DNA of 64,000 nt. Source: Synanceia verrucosa. Its lineage: Eukaryota; Chordata; Actinopteri; Perciformes; Synanceiidae. The stretch's first letter is position 1. Every line of letters starts with the position of its first letter. Shown here piece after piece: positions 27,801-41,000 of this stretch. Below the pieces are notes generated by a model. It did not search any database and was not told the origin of the DNA. It worked only from the letters and a program-made list of their open reading frames with translations. The stretch is from the NCBI GenBank assembly GCA_029721515.1, contig CM056559.1, positions 23,529,565 through 23,593,564 on the forward strand, written 5' to 3'. The translations under genes were made by a program, and so were the position numbers.

Positions 27801-28983
27801 AACAGAAGAACATTCTACAACTGAATAAAATGAATAAACATTTAATTTGAACAACCTGAAATATAACCTCAATGAACAAAATAAAAACAAAAAAATATAT
27901 ATTTTAAAATGCAACATAACCACTTGTTTAACTTAAATATAAGCATAAAAAGAAGTGAAGAGCTGGACTGGAGTCTGGAATGGACTGCTGTTATCGGAGT
28001 GATGATATCTGAGATTTTAGAAGCAGGTTGATATAATCCGATACTTGTTTTTTTTTGCTGATCTCAGACTGATAACAATATCAGATCGGGACATCCCTAT
28101 TTAAATTGTCCTGATTCTGACATTTATTGAGCTATTTACTTCAAATCCTGTAAAATATGAGGCCTTTCTTCCCCTGAAAGCAAAGAACTGTTTCCATGGC
28201 TGCAGAAAAGCCACTCCAGAAGACATAACTCCTCAATCAGTTGAGGAGCATCATCGTGGCTCCTCCAGAGGCTCTAAAACATCATGACTTTATCATCTTA
28301 AACTGAGCCACATGCTGACTTTAACATATTCACCACTAACAGCTCTCCAGCCAAGTGGAAGGACTGTTGTCCTGAGACAGGTAGTCCCTTTCCTTCCATC
28401 GTACGTTGCTATCAGGTAGCCTCTGTGATCCAGCACTGGACACTCTCTTTTCTTATATACACACACACACATATCAATGGCTCAGCAAGGATCCTTCTCC
28501 TCACAATGACAGGAGTGAACAAAAGGCCCAGTAAGTGATCTGAGCGGCAGTCAGCCAGACAGGCACAGTTATTTGACATGGCGTTATGCAAGCCATTACG
28601 TCACTGCCAGCCAATGGCCGCTGTTAGTGACCATGAATTACTGATCTACTGTTACATTCAGGACTTCAGTGTAGTTTAGAGCACTGAATCATAGAGGGCA
28701 GCGCTGACAGCTTCTGTCTGACTGCCAGCGTCTGGTCTACCAGTTGATGTTAAAAGGCAAGGACAACAAAGAGCCTTCACATCAGTTAATGCATGAGGAC
28801 AGGTAATATTCACCTGCTGTATTATGGTTCCTCTGACATCAGTGTACAGGATTACCAAATGGTCTGGTGTTCAGAGGAGATGATTGGGACTGTTCGGTAG
28901 GGGTGGGTTTCGGCAGGGATATATTCTACATAGATCACTGAGAATAAAATGCAGTTTAAAATACAAATTATATATATATATAC

Positions 28984-29032
<49 letters not shown>

Positions 29033-32000
29033 TACATATTTACATGTATACATACACAGTTATCACTTTAACATGGATTATTATGCTTTTTTTAATTGAA
29101 CCTTTTATTTCAATGTGTGGAAGTTGTTCTGGACTTACAATTGGCTCAAAACATTACTTTTTTAGGAGGGGAAAAAATCTATATTAAGAAATTAAAAATC
29201 AATATTATGTCAGAAGAAAAAGTATCGCAACATGTTGCCATAGCAATATTTTTTCCAAACCCGACTGTTCGGTACATTGTGTTCTGGCTGATTAAGCTGA
29301 TCAACCTGACTGGGGAGGAATTTGCAAGGAAATCTGCGGTGGTGTCGTGGTTAGCACTGTCGCCTCACAGCAAGAAGGTACTGGGTTTGATTCTTTCTGT
29401 GCGGAGTTTGCATGTTCTCCCCGTGTCTGTGTGGGTTCTCTCCGGGTACTCCGGTGTGAGCGGTTGTCTGTCTCTATGTGTCCTGTGATGAACTGGAGAC
29501 TTGTCCAGGGTGTACCCCGCCTTCTGCCCTAAGACAGCTGGGATAGGCTCCAGCCCGCCGAGACCCTATGACGGTAAGCAGTAGATGTATGTGTGGATGG
29601 ATCTCTCTTTGAAATCTCTCTCTCTTCTATGTTACGTGTTGAACATGTATGAATGCCAGACTCATTAGTGCAGAGCTGCAGTTTAAAAATGTTACCTCTA
29701 GGTTCCTATTCTGCCTTTCATCCACGCTATAAAAAGCAGTGTTTTATCGGGGTGCATATGTCATCCATCAGGGCATGAAGTCTGAGTACAAATGCTCACT
29801 ATGATGGAAGAACTCGTTGATATTCAGCATGCATGATAACCTCTGTCTGAGCCAGAGACTGTCTGGGCTGCACACACAAGCAGTGGTGTAGGTGGTGTAT
29901 ATCAACACCTCTTCAACACCACCATGTGCTTGGTTTAGGGCAGAAAAATGTCCCATGTAATTGTTTAGCAGAGGTGAAAGGCCACCCAGATTGTGCTGCC
30001 ATCTCGCCTGGCGATCAATCACTTAATTGTTAATAGATGACATCCACATTAATCTTTAAATGTGGTATTTGTTGTGTGAAATAGGGTGCCGTTTCCTCAA
30101 AGGTTAAGGTTTTATTTCATGTTCAAGTGTGTTCATTTTTCATGATGTAAGCAGAGGTGGTCTTTATTTCAGCCTCCATCATATAACACTAATGGCTGTT
30201 TCCATAGCAACAAATTTGATACAGACCCAAAAACTATGAAAAAAAATTGTTGTTTTTGGCAGCAAAATGCGTTGTTGCAAAAAGAGACACTTTACATACA
30301 AGGAGGTAAATGGCAAAAACAGATGACAAGCACTTAAAAGGACTAAACCAACACCAGTTTGACTGCTGTTCCCTTTAGTGAAACATGAAAAAACATGATT
30401 TATGAGTTTTTTTTATGTTGTTTGATTTATATTCCCTAGAAAAAAGATGAAAATGGACATATCTGTTTTTTGCACCTTTCACTCATCTGTGTTCACACCA
30501 ATGTGAATTAAATTGTATTTACCAGTGTTTGCTATGTAGCACGATGTAAGAGATGGAACTGTGGCCTCATCTAAAATCACCGAACCATTTCTTACTCTTG
30601 CCTACAGTAATAAAACTTGTTATCTCTCCCCAGGATAATTTCATCATCATATGCTGTGGGCGTCTTGTTAACATGCTGAATATTTGTCTCGTTCAATGTC
30701 AGGATTAAATTTAGTTTTTTTTCCATCTAAAGTGAACAAACTCCTAAAAAGTACACACGAGCCAGGGAAGGACATTTTGTGCACTTAAAAGTACATTTTT
30801 CACAAATGTAACAGGCTCATAATGGTAGCATGGCAGTTAAAATGCCCAGGTGGTGCAGCTTAAATACTTGGTCACAATTGTAGCGTTAATTGGTTGATTT
30901 TCTTAACTGCGTCCTTCTGTCTCTGCATCATTAAGGACTGCAGATCAGAGACAACTTGGCATTGTGAAGAACAAATAAAAGGAAAAATAACTTAAATAAA
31001 GGCATCACTCTTCCTAAAGTGTTGGTCATTTGAGCACTCCATAGTTACTATGATGACGGCAGTCCATCAAATTTAACTTTTAACGACCATAATATACGTT
31101 TAGGGTTCAGCTGGTTACTGGTTCAGCTACAGGCTTTTCAACTCAACTCAAGAGCGAGTGGGGACATAAAGAAGTGATTTCATTGGTCATGAGTCAGTAA
31201 TATATCTATTTAAACTGTCGTGGATACCAACATTAAGAAATGAATTTAAACCCAGGACTGCTGGAACTTGTGGGGAATTCTTAAATGGCAAAAATCATGA
31301 AAACAACAACAAGTAAATTTTGTTTCGGGCAGTCTGGATCAGTAAACATGGGATTCAACAAATCATTCAGATTTGGTTCCCGTCACGTGTGGTCCCTTCA
31401 GAATATATCTCCACAGCTTAAGAACTGCCTTTGCAGTGGGGTTGAGAAAAAAATATTGATAAGGCGATATACTGCAATGTTTTGTCTTCTGACATAATAT
31501 TGATTCTTAATATCTTTTTTTTTTTTTTTTTTTTTTTAAGAAAAATGGTCATGTTTTGGGCTATTCAGACACATATATCCATATATATGTATATGCAGTT
31601 CTGTAATTCCTGTGAAATGGATTCAGTGCAGTCAAATTCTGAATTTCTTCAGTGACAGATATCGTGATATATCGTGGATGATTTTCTTATGATATATAGA
31701 TTATTGCAGAAGCGTTATGTCGTGATGTTATTGTTATCATGGGAAAACTATTGTGATAGTAATGTATCGCGAGGTACTTGGTGATACCCAGCCCTACTTT
31801 GCAGAAGTGCACCATATTTGAGGCAAAAATGTGAGCCTGACACTGAAACGACAGTATGAGAAAAATAAAAGTGGTTTGAGAACATTAAAGCATGTAAAAA
31901 TGCTCTCACATGAATCTAAAATTCATTTGAACCTAAAAACAATGATACGTCTCCTTTAGCGTCGTCCACAATGTCCCGTCTATAGGACACTGTTGAACAC

Positions 32001-35000
32001 CCAACAATGATGGCAGCATAGATAGAAACATTTGTCAGGTAACACAGACATGACCTCCTTCACACACTCACAGTGCATCCAACACTAGTGTGCAAACAAC
32101 GTACGAACACCACAAACATGTGAAAGCTCTATTATTAACTGCACAACTAAAAGGCTAAAATCATATCTTAGCAATAATCTTATGTATCCACAGAGATACA
32201 TGTTCTTTAAAGGTAGCACTAGCTTTAGGATTAACTAGTAAGAGCCCTAACTAAAAAGAGAGATGAACGTAAAAAAAATAACACAGAGGATTTTCTCTCA
32301 GTACTCTTCCTTCATGCAGAAAGAGAAAGGATTTCCCCGGTACAGGAACCCCCCACTTGTTGTTTTTAGCAGATGAGGAATTCACGGATCACCTCGCCTC
32401 TCCAGATACACGGCGGTAAACATGGGAACAGGGATCCATCATCAGCAAATGAATGACTCACAATATCAGTCATTCACACAACACATGCTGGTGTGGATAG
32501 AGCGAGCATGCAGCTGACGCTAGTCTGCAGAGGAGCACACAAAAGCATCCATCAAGGATGCTTTGTTAGTAACGGCTTCATGAAACTGAACACGGAGAGT
32601 TTGACTACCTGCATAGTCTCTGGACTGTGACGCTTTGGGGAATCACACCTTGAAGCATAACGAGCTCATCAGCTGTAGAATAACAGGCGCAGCTGTATTA
32701 CTTAAAAGGTGCGACGTGCTCGCCATTTTTGATGCTGCAAAGGAAAACTAGCCTTGGGGTGTAATAATAAAAAAACAAAGCACTGTGAATTTTCAATCTG
32801 AAAAGACTTATCTGAATGAAACAAAGCTTGAGTGAGTTCAGCACCAATCACATGAGTTATTGATCAAGTGATCCGAACATCTGCATTTCCCTTCAGTGAC
32901 ACAGGACAGAGAGAGGGCTGACAAACACCTTAACAATTAAAAAGACATATCTCCCAGAGCACCACCCACACGCCTACAAAGCTCAGTTAGGATGAATATT
33001 GCTATAGCAACAGTGAACAGACAGAGTGGTTTAAATATTCAGAACGTGTGACTAAATTTACTTCAGCAGTTCTGCTGAAAATGCTGTCTGAGCGGGAAAT
33101 ACAGCAGGGAGGCAGAGTGACAGACGATGCATCATCATCATTTTAATGCATTTAATGATTGATTTATGGACTTCTTCATACCGTGCCATAATTCACATTC
33201 AAGGATATTGCTATTCTATAACACTATAATTTCTGTAGCTGTCTGCAATATTCATTTAAATTTGTACATGCAATATAAACATAATGATATAAGATGGATT
33301 ATGGTCACAAAATTAAAGAAAATGTTCTATAACAGTAATTTGTGGTCTACAGCAATAACTTAAGACATCTAAACTTGCAGCATTGCTAACGTCTTAATCG
33401 ATTATTAAATGACTAAAGAGAGCTCTGCACAGACAACCAGCCAGAGGACTGACTTCAAGGTGTTGAGGAGGACCCCAGCATGCCACTCAATATAGTCCAG
33501 CTCTTACATATAGACTGAACCGAAAATACTAAAAGAGGAACAAGAATGCTGCTTGCACCACATTGTCACAGTCTTTTCTTGAAATAAGCTCTAAAGCTCT
33601 AAATCCAAGCGGCTCAAGCTGTCCAATCGTTCAGCTTCACAACAGAACGGAGTTCCGGGCTTTTCGGAGGGCCCTGCTTGTTTTCACAGTTTTGCTGACC
33701 CTGGAAAATACCCATCTGGCAGTGGCCCTTCAGCTCCGCTTGGTTTGAAAAGGCCATGAGGAACATGTGCATCCACTGCGCATGCATGCACAGGAATGTA
33801 CACAGGGTACACAGCAGCATGCTGAACATAAACACCCAGGCACTACAGGACGATGTAACATCACACACCTAATCTACAATTAAAACACACCCAAGAACTG
33901 TGCACATTATATAATCAAACCTACCCTACCCATGTCTGGTCTCACACACACACACATGCATCACAGAGCCCACCATACCCCTGCTGGAAGACACAGTCCC
34001 TCAACACCTCGCCGTAGCAGCCCTCAAGGCAGCGGCAGCCCTCATTGGCCACCGTCACACACTCAAACACCACCATGTCCTCGTAGGCAGCCCCGAGTAA
34101 TGAGCTGTTCATCCAGCGGATCATCCCGAGGACCGCGCACCGCACTTTCCTTTCCTTTCTCTCTCGGTGGAAGAAAGGTAGCTGGGCAGATAAATGGAGA
34201 GAGAGAAGATGGAAGAGGCAGGCAGGGAGATTTTCTCTAGCAGGCTTAGGGCCACTGATCTTCCCCGGCCAGCTCTGATCTCCTAATAACCAGCTTACAT
34301 CGCCCATAACACCACCTGCCAAAGAAGAGGCATCGGTGGTCTGGACTCTCCTTCTAAATAGTACATGTTGATCTTGCCAAGCGGGGAAACTAATCATTCT
34401 GCAGGCTATGTGTAGCTCTCCCTGAATGGAGGCAGGTAGGCAGGCTGTGGTCCCCAGCACTAACCTGGTCGTAGCCATGTAGAGAGCCACTCCACAGCGA
34501 TCAGCCCCGTTCAAATGGATTCATTCACGCAGTGGGAGCCGTCGATGAGGCATAGGAGGAAGGAGATGGAGGAGGAGGGGGTAAGGAGAGGGATGAGGGT
34601 GGGTGAGTTACGGAGCATGCCAGGAGGATGGGAGGAAAAGGAGCAGGAAGAGGACGCATGCGAGGGAGATAAAAAGAACAGCAGATGGGGAGAACGGTGG
34701 TTTCTCTCTGGAGGGCAGGCTCCGTCTTTTTTCTTCTTCTTCTCTTTCTATCACTCACTCTCCCCTCCTTTGTCTAATTGAGGCTGATAAGCTCTCGCTC
34801 TCTCTAGCAACCTGCACTTTTCCATTCCCCCTTCTTCTTCTTCCTCCGCCTCCCAGCCGAAGGATCATCGGGGCGATAGCTGCATCTGCTATGATCCAGC
34901 GAGGCTCTTCTCTCGCGATTTCTGCTCCTTGTTCACAGAATTTCACGGCTGCAGACTGACAATAGAGAATGACAGAGAATGTGCAAGCGGATAGTGAGAG

Positions 35001-38000
35001 AGAGAAAAAAGGGGTGGTGAGAGACGGAGGCTGAGCAAATGAGGAAAGAGATGGCTTTCACTTTGCATTCCACCTCTACTTGGTGCTGGTGCACTGAGCC
35101 TGCTGCTTCCTCAATTATTCATGTGTTTCATGAATGGAGGGGCTGACATCACCGGCATTCAGGTCACTTTACATTCAAAGCTCCCTCTAGATCACACAGT
35201 AAGCTGCAGCAGGGATGCTGTAAACACATTTCACTGGAAATATCCATAATCAGCAAAGGTAATTGCGAAGAACAACCTGCTTGGTATCGTTTAAGAGATG
35301 CAGATGTGTGAAATACTTTATAGCATCCTAAGTGTGGCGGGATATTGATCCCAGTGTGTCAAAAAGTTAAATAACAACAACAAAAAAAAATGCACTCCCT
35401 CTGCGCTTGTACTGCATTTTAACCAAGTGCTACTTGGTCATTAGTCATTCCTGCCGCAGTGTAAAGTGCTTACTTCAGTTTATTTCACTGATATTTATCT
35501 TGTATTTGAAGGAACGACTGCAACGTTAAGTAAGCATGCTCATAAAAACACATCTGTGATTTAAACTTCAGATGAACCTGCAGACTGGAGGCTGTAAAAC
35601 TGTACATGAAGTTTATGATGGTTACATACTATATCTCATTGGGCACATTCAAACTTGTGCAAATGGACAAAAGCTGATATTTTAGTCTACAGCAGTTCTA
35701 GTCAGCAGCAGCAGCTTTCAGAGACATTTTTGACGTGTCACAGTAGGAAAGCACAGGCATGAATAATAAAATGAATAAAGGCTGAATTCCATTTAGCTGC
35801 TGTACCTAATACTGTGTCTACTGGCTCACTGCTGTGCTAAAAAGGTTTCCATCTAAATGTGTCCATCCAAATGCGACCACATTTACAGAAAATGAACAAA
35901 AGAAAAACACAGCTGTCATGGTAAGCCTGTCTGTTACATGTATGAATTTGAGGAAGGTTTCAAGTGGAAGTTTTGAGTGGAACATTTTTTTTAAATACAT
36001 GATGTGTTAATATACTGTAATAAAGCATATACAATGTTATATGTGTGTTTTTTTTTAAAGTAATCAAAGGAAAAAATGTCACTATCTTGGTGGATTTCAT
36101 GATCTAAAGCCTGTGAGGGCTTTTCAACAAGTCAATCACCTCTTGTAAAAAAAAAAAATTACCCACACTCTAAAAGGCTTTATCCACAGGACTGAAACTG
36201 GGTGTTCAACACTGGCTATAAGTTGTGCTGAAGTGGATTACGTTCTTACTGTATGAACTAACTTTCAATATGGGATCAAGAAAAAATTCTGAATAAAAGA
36301 TACTGTTTAATTGTTAACTCTTTGAGTGCCAGTGACGTATTTTGACATCATTTAAAATCCGACGCTTGAGTGCCATCGATGTAATAATAATATGTCAAAG
36401 CGTTTTTTTTTGGCAGCGGTTCACCGATCTCAGTCTTACACAGACTGTGAGTAATTTTGGTGCTTCTGGGATTTGTAGTCGGAGCATAAAGAGACGGTAT
36501 ACACCACAGAGATGAAAACAGGAAGTGGAGACGATCGAGATTAGAGAGCAAAACAAACAGAATCTGGACAAAAAGTGGTGATTTTGGTGAAAGTGTCCTC
36601 TACTCTACCTCTGATAAAACAAGAATGGAACAAGGTAAAAACAAACATATTTTCATGATGAAATAGAGAGTCTCTTCTTTCATTTGAGCTATTCAGTGTT
36701 TTCAGAGACATAGTACAAAATATTCTGTGGGTCTTAAAATATGACTCAAAATGGGCAAAAAGGGTGGCACAAGGCACTTTTCTGTTTTATAAAACGGCTG
36801 GCATTCAATGAGTTCCTATCACTCACATGGTTGTACTAAAATTAGAGGTAAGCTCCAGGTCATCCATGCACACGTACATAAAGACGTCCTTGGTCAGTAA
36901 TCACGTCTGTATCTGTATGGTGAAGCAAACGAAGCCCTGAGCTGTGCTGCTGGAAAGACTTGACCTCGGGGGCTGCTGGCTGCCTCTGTGGGAGCGCTGA
37001 GCGGAGTCGTGCTGTGGAACAAAGGGAGCTGGTCCACTGAGCCGGACCACTGTGTGCCCAGATAAGCCTGCCCAGCCTCAAACCAACAAGTGACCTACTT
37101 AGGGGACCTCTGTTCTCTTTGTTGTCGCACCCAGGGGACACGCAGATGGTCAAAGTGACCACACACTCACTTATACGGTATGTAATGAACAGCCATGGGC
37201 GCTTAGCTGTTGATTCATTCATTGTGTTCACTCATGACTCAACAGGTTTCATTCTGGTGTAGATGTAAGACGAACACACCCCAAATGTTTACAAATTTCT
37301 CCATCTTTTTTTGGAGGAAGGCGTGCTGTTTACCGAGTTGTCATGGCAGCGTCAATGTGGCGACGGCTGGCTGGATAGGAAATGTCTGTCAGCCTGACTG
37401 TGTTTCGGCCGTGCAGTTGCCATGGCAGCCTGTCAAGCCATTCATGTGCACCGCCACTTTAAGTGATCCCAACTAGTGGTGGGAGGGTGTGTGTTTGTGT
37501 GTGTTAAGGGGTGATGCTGCTGCTGCATAAAGCATTAACACACATGATTAGTTATCTACAAAGCCTGAGGTGCACTTTGCAGCGAACATGTTCGGCGTGA
37601 AAGGAGTGGTCGGTGGGTCCCTGACAGCTGATATCTCCATTTGACTCAGAAAGACTTATATTTAGTTTGAAAGAGCAGGACAGAATATTTTATTTTGATA
37701 GCAGTGTGTCAGTACAGTAAAAAACAAGCAAAAACAGTGAATGTCACAACCTTTCCTAAAACTATTTAAATCCAATCCCATGACATTATAATTCAGTCCC
37801 ATGCTTAATTAAACTGCCTAATTATCCTCAATATGTGGCAACCTAACATTGGCCTGTAACAATTTTTGGGCTCTCATTGAAGCTATGACCTCCTGTACCT
37901 CTGGGTCCAGGAACCTGTTTTAAAAGCAGCTATAATTAAACACACTGATTTAAATTCAAGAGCACTACTCGGCCCGGTAATTCAAGGACTCAGTGGAGAT

Positions 38001-41000
38001 GTCGGAGACGGGTAGGAGGGGACAGGAAACTGGCAACCAAATTAAGCCCCTGTGGGACACGTTGTCCCAGTGGGACGGGACACAGCCGCTGCCATCTGCA
38101 GGGGATATATAGGAGGAAAGAAGTAGGCCGGGTGACAAAGAGCAGTAGGCAGAGAGAGGGAGAGGGCAGGACAGAAATAGTGGGGTGGTGGAGAAACTAG
38201 GGGAAGTGAGGAGGTGTCTACCTGCACAGAATTAGTTTTTTAAACTGAAATTTGTTTGCGACATAAATGCTTTTTGGTTGTCTTTCTAATGCAGACACAG
38301 TTCAAAACACGACTCAGCAGTACGAGTAACAACACTCCACCATGACACAGTTGCCCTCCCAACAATGCCAAACACAAACATCATCAAACAGGGAGCGGTA
38401 CCCAGGATGCCGTTCAGCGGTGCAACAGTTAATATTGCAGCGAGCGGTACCCAACACTCTGTTTGCTGGTGGATAATGCTCGACTAATAAATGTGTCCCG
38501 TAAATCTCAAGAGCTCTCACTCGACACTGCTCTCGCTTGAACAATACGCCTGCCTGATGTGAAGCCAATCGGAGGAGCTGTTGTCCAGAAAATCAAAGGA
38601 CAGACATACGGAGACTTTTTTATTTTCGTTAAGATATATGATTGTGAAATAAAAAAGAGTGAATTCCTGCACACTGCCAACACCGTGTTTACTGGACACA
38701 GCCTTTTCTGTACTGTGTTAAGTGAACTGCAAGCAGTTAAGCATCTTATCAAATCCTTTTCATTCCCATGAATCTAAATTTGAATCAGAGTGGGTTATAC
38801 TTTAACTAATATTTGAGATTTCTGTCATCCCTGATATTAGTCTGTACCAGAATATATGCCACATAGAGGAGGCTTTGATACTCACAGGGACAAAAATACG
38901 TCACCTCCACATTCAATCACTGTGAACCCCAGCTCTCATGTGTTGACATTTTCCTGAACAAAAACTTCATTTCTCACCAACAGTAATTTGTAATGCACTA
39001 AACGGGAAAAGGTCATTCCTGCTTTTTTGACTTTTTTGTTACATTTAGCTGTTTGTGCATGTTAAGCAGGTATAATGAAACACAAGTGGTCTACAGGTAC
39101 ATAAGGGACAGTATGGATTCCTCAGATCTTAATGGAAAATGGCCTTTTTTTCTTGGAAACACTTCATTTGAGAAAGTGACACCTTTTCATCAGACATCAT
39201 CAGGAATAAGTAGACATGACCTGACTGTCCTTGAAGGCATCTTCCAGTCCAGGGCAGGAATGACATCTTTAAAGTTACCTGGGAGTCAGTGCACCTGCCT
39301 TTAATATATACATAAGGTTTTAGAATTACTGTACACCTAATGTAAACACAATTCACTTTCACTGTCTTTGTGCTAACACTTCATGCCATTTTTTAGACAT
39401 AATTCCTTTATTATTCAGTGCTATGCAGGCATTTCTATTTTCTTCAGTGACTTTAATCATTGCAAACCAATCAAGGCATCATAAATCATATCTCCTTGTA
39501 GCCTAAAGATAGAAAAAAGTTGGATGTATTGGGAGCAGGGTGAATAGTGTGGTAGGGAACAATATAGAGCATAATCAGCAATGACAAATGGCTTGTGGGA
39601 AGGATGCCGTAATAAAAAAAAGGAAAAAAGGGGACAGGGGACGAGAGAGGGGGAGAGAGAGTTAATAAGCTGTGGCCAGGAGGGAAACAATTCTGCGGAT
39701 TCTCTTCACTGCAGAGCTCATGCTGCTAACTTGGAAGTCCATTGTGGCCCAGTCTGGTGGTGCAGTGCTTTATGTGGAAGGCTGCAGTGGCTTCCAAGCC
39801 ACCTGGCATGTACCTAACAAGCTCTTAGCATGTTTTCAAAGCAAGCAGAAATAGTTTTACTGAAGGGAAGGAGCTTGATTATCACTTCTGACAACCAGCT
39901 GATCAGTTCACCTACAACTAATGCAGAAGCTCTTCTGTTTCTCTCTCTAATACTTCACACTGAAATTAAGATTAATCTTGGTGCAGAGGCCCAGTGGGAA
40001 GTAAAATTTTCAAGTTGGTTTAAAATAGCCCAGGGAGACATTTGCAGCTTGGCGCTGATATTACACGCCCGGGGGTTTGGTATGCATGTGCGTATGTGCG
40101 GATCTGAAGCAGCCGTGCATTTGTTGATGGATTCCAAAAGTCTTTGATGTTCTGTTTGTCTGCATGACAGCATGCACGAGCTGAAGGCTGCAGTCTCAAA
40201 GGGATGTAAAAGCAGAAATTATGGTGTTTGGCTCCTTTGCTACAAAGAGCTTCGAGACGATGACACGAAGGCTGCAGTAATCTGCTGTGATTGACAACAA
40301 TCAATAGGATAAAGGAGATGAACAATTGACCAGATGAGACACACAGACGTTACGTATGTAAGGCTGCATCCAGCCTGTCCAACTGTCCTGCAGCAACAGC
40401 AGGCCTGTCCTCGCTGCCACGTGCACAGAGTAAGCTCCAGCTCCAGCCTGCTGTTGGGGCCTTGCTGTTGCTACAGCTGTGTGAGTGAATGTGTGTGTTT
40501 GTGTGCAGATTTCAGGCACACCAAATGTCGTATCAAGAGCAAACATCCCCACGCTGGGGCCATTGCCAAATCCTGAGCAGTCTCACACTTGCATGCATGC
40601 ATGTCTGTCTCTCTCTTATCTCTGCCTTGTGTTCTGACAAGTAATGTTCAATCACAGCAGGCACTGTGACAAACATACATCCAACTGGGCTGCCTGGTTT
40701 CAGTGTCTTTGACACGCTTCCCCTGATAGCAACTTTCTTTTTTATTAGTTCCAACATTTCTTCCTGCAATTTGCATGTGTTACGTTAATTTCAGAAATAT
40801 GTGAAAGAAAGAAAACCTCACTGATGATGCAAATGCTAACTTGGCCATTTCAGTTAGCATGTCAGGACATTAAACAGGCTTCATCCCTACATTCATGACA
40901 CACCATAATAACAAAGGTATCTCATTTGTCAGTGGACAATAAAAATGTTAAGAAGAAATAGTAATAGAGAGACCACTAGAATCACTGTCCTGTTCATTCA

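Noticed and set aside
29333..29400. tRNA gene
   Set aside because: A- and B-box-like motifs are present, but the following body and the repetition at 57.1 and 63.9 kb show a SINE head, not a functional tRNA.
29096..29488. 130-codon plus-strand frame
   Set aside because: It is made of repeat R1 followed by the head of a SINE.
33942..34514. 190-codon open frame on minus in gramd1b intron 1, taken as a whole
   Set aside because: It begins at TTG, not ATG, and its upstream two thirds has no coding-like pattern or recognised domain. Only the 3' part from the ATG at 34124 is kept, as a candidate exon.
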